This document shows positions 5,318 through 5,824 of a DNA stretch of 5,824 nt, piece after piece. Both the position numbers and the translations under genes were made by a program. Each line of letters opens with the position of its first letter. The stretch's first letter is position 1. Source of the DNA: Anaerolineales bacterium (GTDB taxonomy: Bacteria; Chloroflexota; Anaerolineae; Anaerolineales; UBA4823); NCBI GenBank assembly GCA_026415275.1, contig JAOAHK010000185.1:1-5824 (forward strand), in the 5' to 3' direction. The notes under the pieces were generated by a model. That model was not told the DNA's origin. It worked only from the letters and a program-made list of their open reading frames with translations, and ran no database searches.

Positions 5318-5824
5318 ATGAAATCACTTTTGGAGTTGATCCGCGTTTCTCTGAACGAATCTGAACAGAGGTTAGTACTGCGTGCCTTAAAACAAGATCC
5401 GGTGGTGTGGAAGAGTCTGCAAGAGGCCAGTTTAATTGGGACAATGGTTGAGGTTCAACGAAGTACCCGTGCGTTTTGGATGCCGGGAAATCTGGCATTG
5501 AGGCTGTTTGTGCCGGGACCTGCCATTACGAATGACTTAAGCCTCAATGGGATATTTGAAGAAGAAGCACATAGACGTGAAGGAGTGACCCTTTTGGGCC
5601 GGGTTGAGCGTGGATACAAGCCATCAAATTTACGAGAGGCGGCTTTGGTCGCCCTGGAATTATTGCATCGTTCTCAGGAATCCCCTTGGGAACGGGTATT
5701 TTCAAATGCCCAATTTGAGTTGGATCCTGAACGATGGAATACGCCTTTGGTTTGCTTATGGGCGTATTTGGAGGACCCCCGCCCATTGCTTGAATTTTTA
5801 ACCACCCTTCCTGAGCCTCTGAGT
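5318..5824 (+). CDS. Protein of unknown function (5' part, runs off the window)
   Basis: An ATG at 5318 with AGGG at 5309-5312 opens a frame that stays open for all 169 codons to the window end. The protein begins MKSLLELIRVSLNESEQRLV and continues with a soluble, Leu/Glu-rich sequence with several Trp and Pro residues (for example RAFWMPGNLALRLFVPG and LVCLWAYLEDPRPLLEFL). I see no signal peptide, transmembrane segment or catalytic motif, and I do not recognise the family. The codon pattern looks like that of its neighbours. It begins 38 bases after the membrane-protein stop with no terminator between, so the two are probably transcribed together from the sigma-54 promoter at 4893. A frame of this length, with an RBS and matching strand, is very likely real; function and full length cannot be told here. 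Confidence 0.8.
   Translation, partial: MKSLLELIRVSLNESEQRLVLRALKQDPVVWKSLQEASLIGTMVEVQRSTRAFWMPGNLALRLFVPGPAITNDLSLNGIFEEEAHRREGVTLLGRVERGYKPSNLREAALVALELLHRSQESPWERVFSNAQFELDPERWNTPLVCLWAYLEDPRPLLEFLTTLPEPLS

Noticed and set aside
5604..5801. Short forward frame inside the last gene
   Set aside because: It overlaps in another phase a frame that is open for 169 codons and has its own ribosome binding site; no motif supports it.

Overview
The window is a compact regulatory locus lying directly downstream of a denitrification gene. All genes run on the + strand: the 3' end of a cytochrome cd1 nitrite reductase gene (nirS), an intrinsic terminator, rpoN (sigma-54), a soluble PAS-GAF-PAS sensor histidine kinase, an NtrC-type activator that ends right after its AAA+ domain (no DNA-binding domain), a small two-helix membrane protein, and the 5' part of a gene of unknown function that runs off the end. 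I found no RNA genes, mobile elements or CRISPR arrays, and no gene-free stretch longer than about 135 bases.

The organism is a bacterium with the nirS type of nitrite reductase and a divergent sigma-54 that carries a zinc-ribbon-like four-cysteine motif near its N-terminus. The base composition looks balanced. The divergent sigma factor and the unfamiliar last gene suggest a lineage away from the well-studied Proteobacteria, perhaps Chloroflexota, but this assignment is weak and rests on general impression rather than a search.

Layout: 1-188 end of nirS; 217-258 terminator; 261-276 sigma-54-type promoter; 324-1751 rpoN; 1771-3702 histidine kinase; 3708-4877 response regulator; 4893-4908 a second, textbook sigma-54 promoter; 4907-4961 a perfect 13-bp inverted repeat followed by T6, overlapping both that promoter and the next start codon; 4950-5279 membrane protein; 5318 onward, unknown protein.

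How it may work (inference): kinase and regulator form a two-component pair, and the regulator's AAA+ domain with an intact GAFTGA loop remodels the sigma-54 encoded by the first gene. Two well-formed -24/-12 promoters were seen, one before rpoN and one before the membrane-protein gene. The module therefore seems to carry its sigma factor, its activator, a positive feedback loop and an output transcription unit in one place. Since the activator lacks a DNA-binding domain, it probably acts from solution on any sigma-54 promoter. The inverted repeat at the output promoter could terminate or translationally silence read-through RNA, while RNA started at the sigma-54 promoter would lack the left arm and escape.
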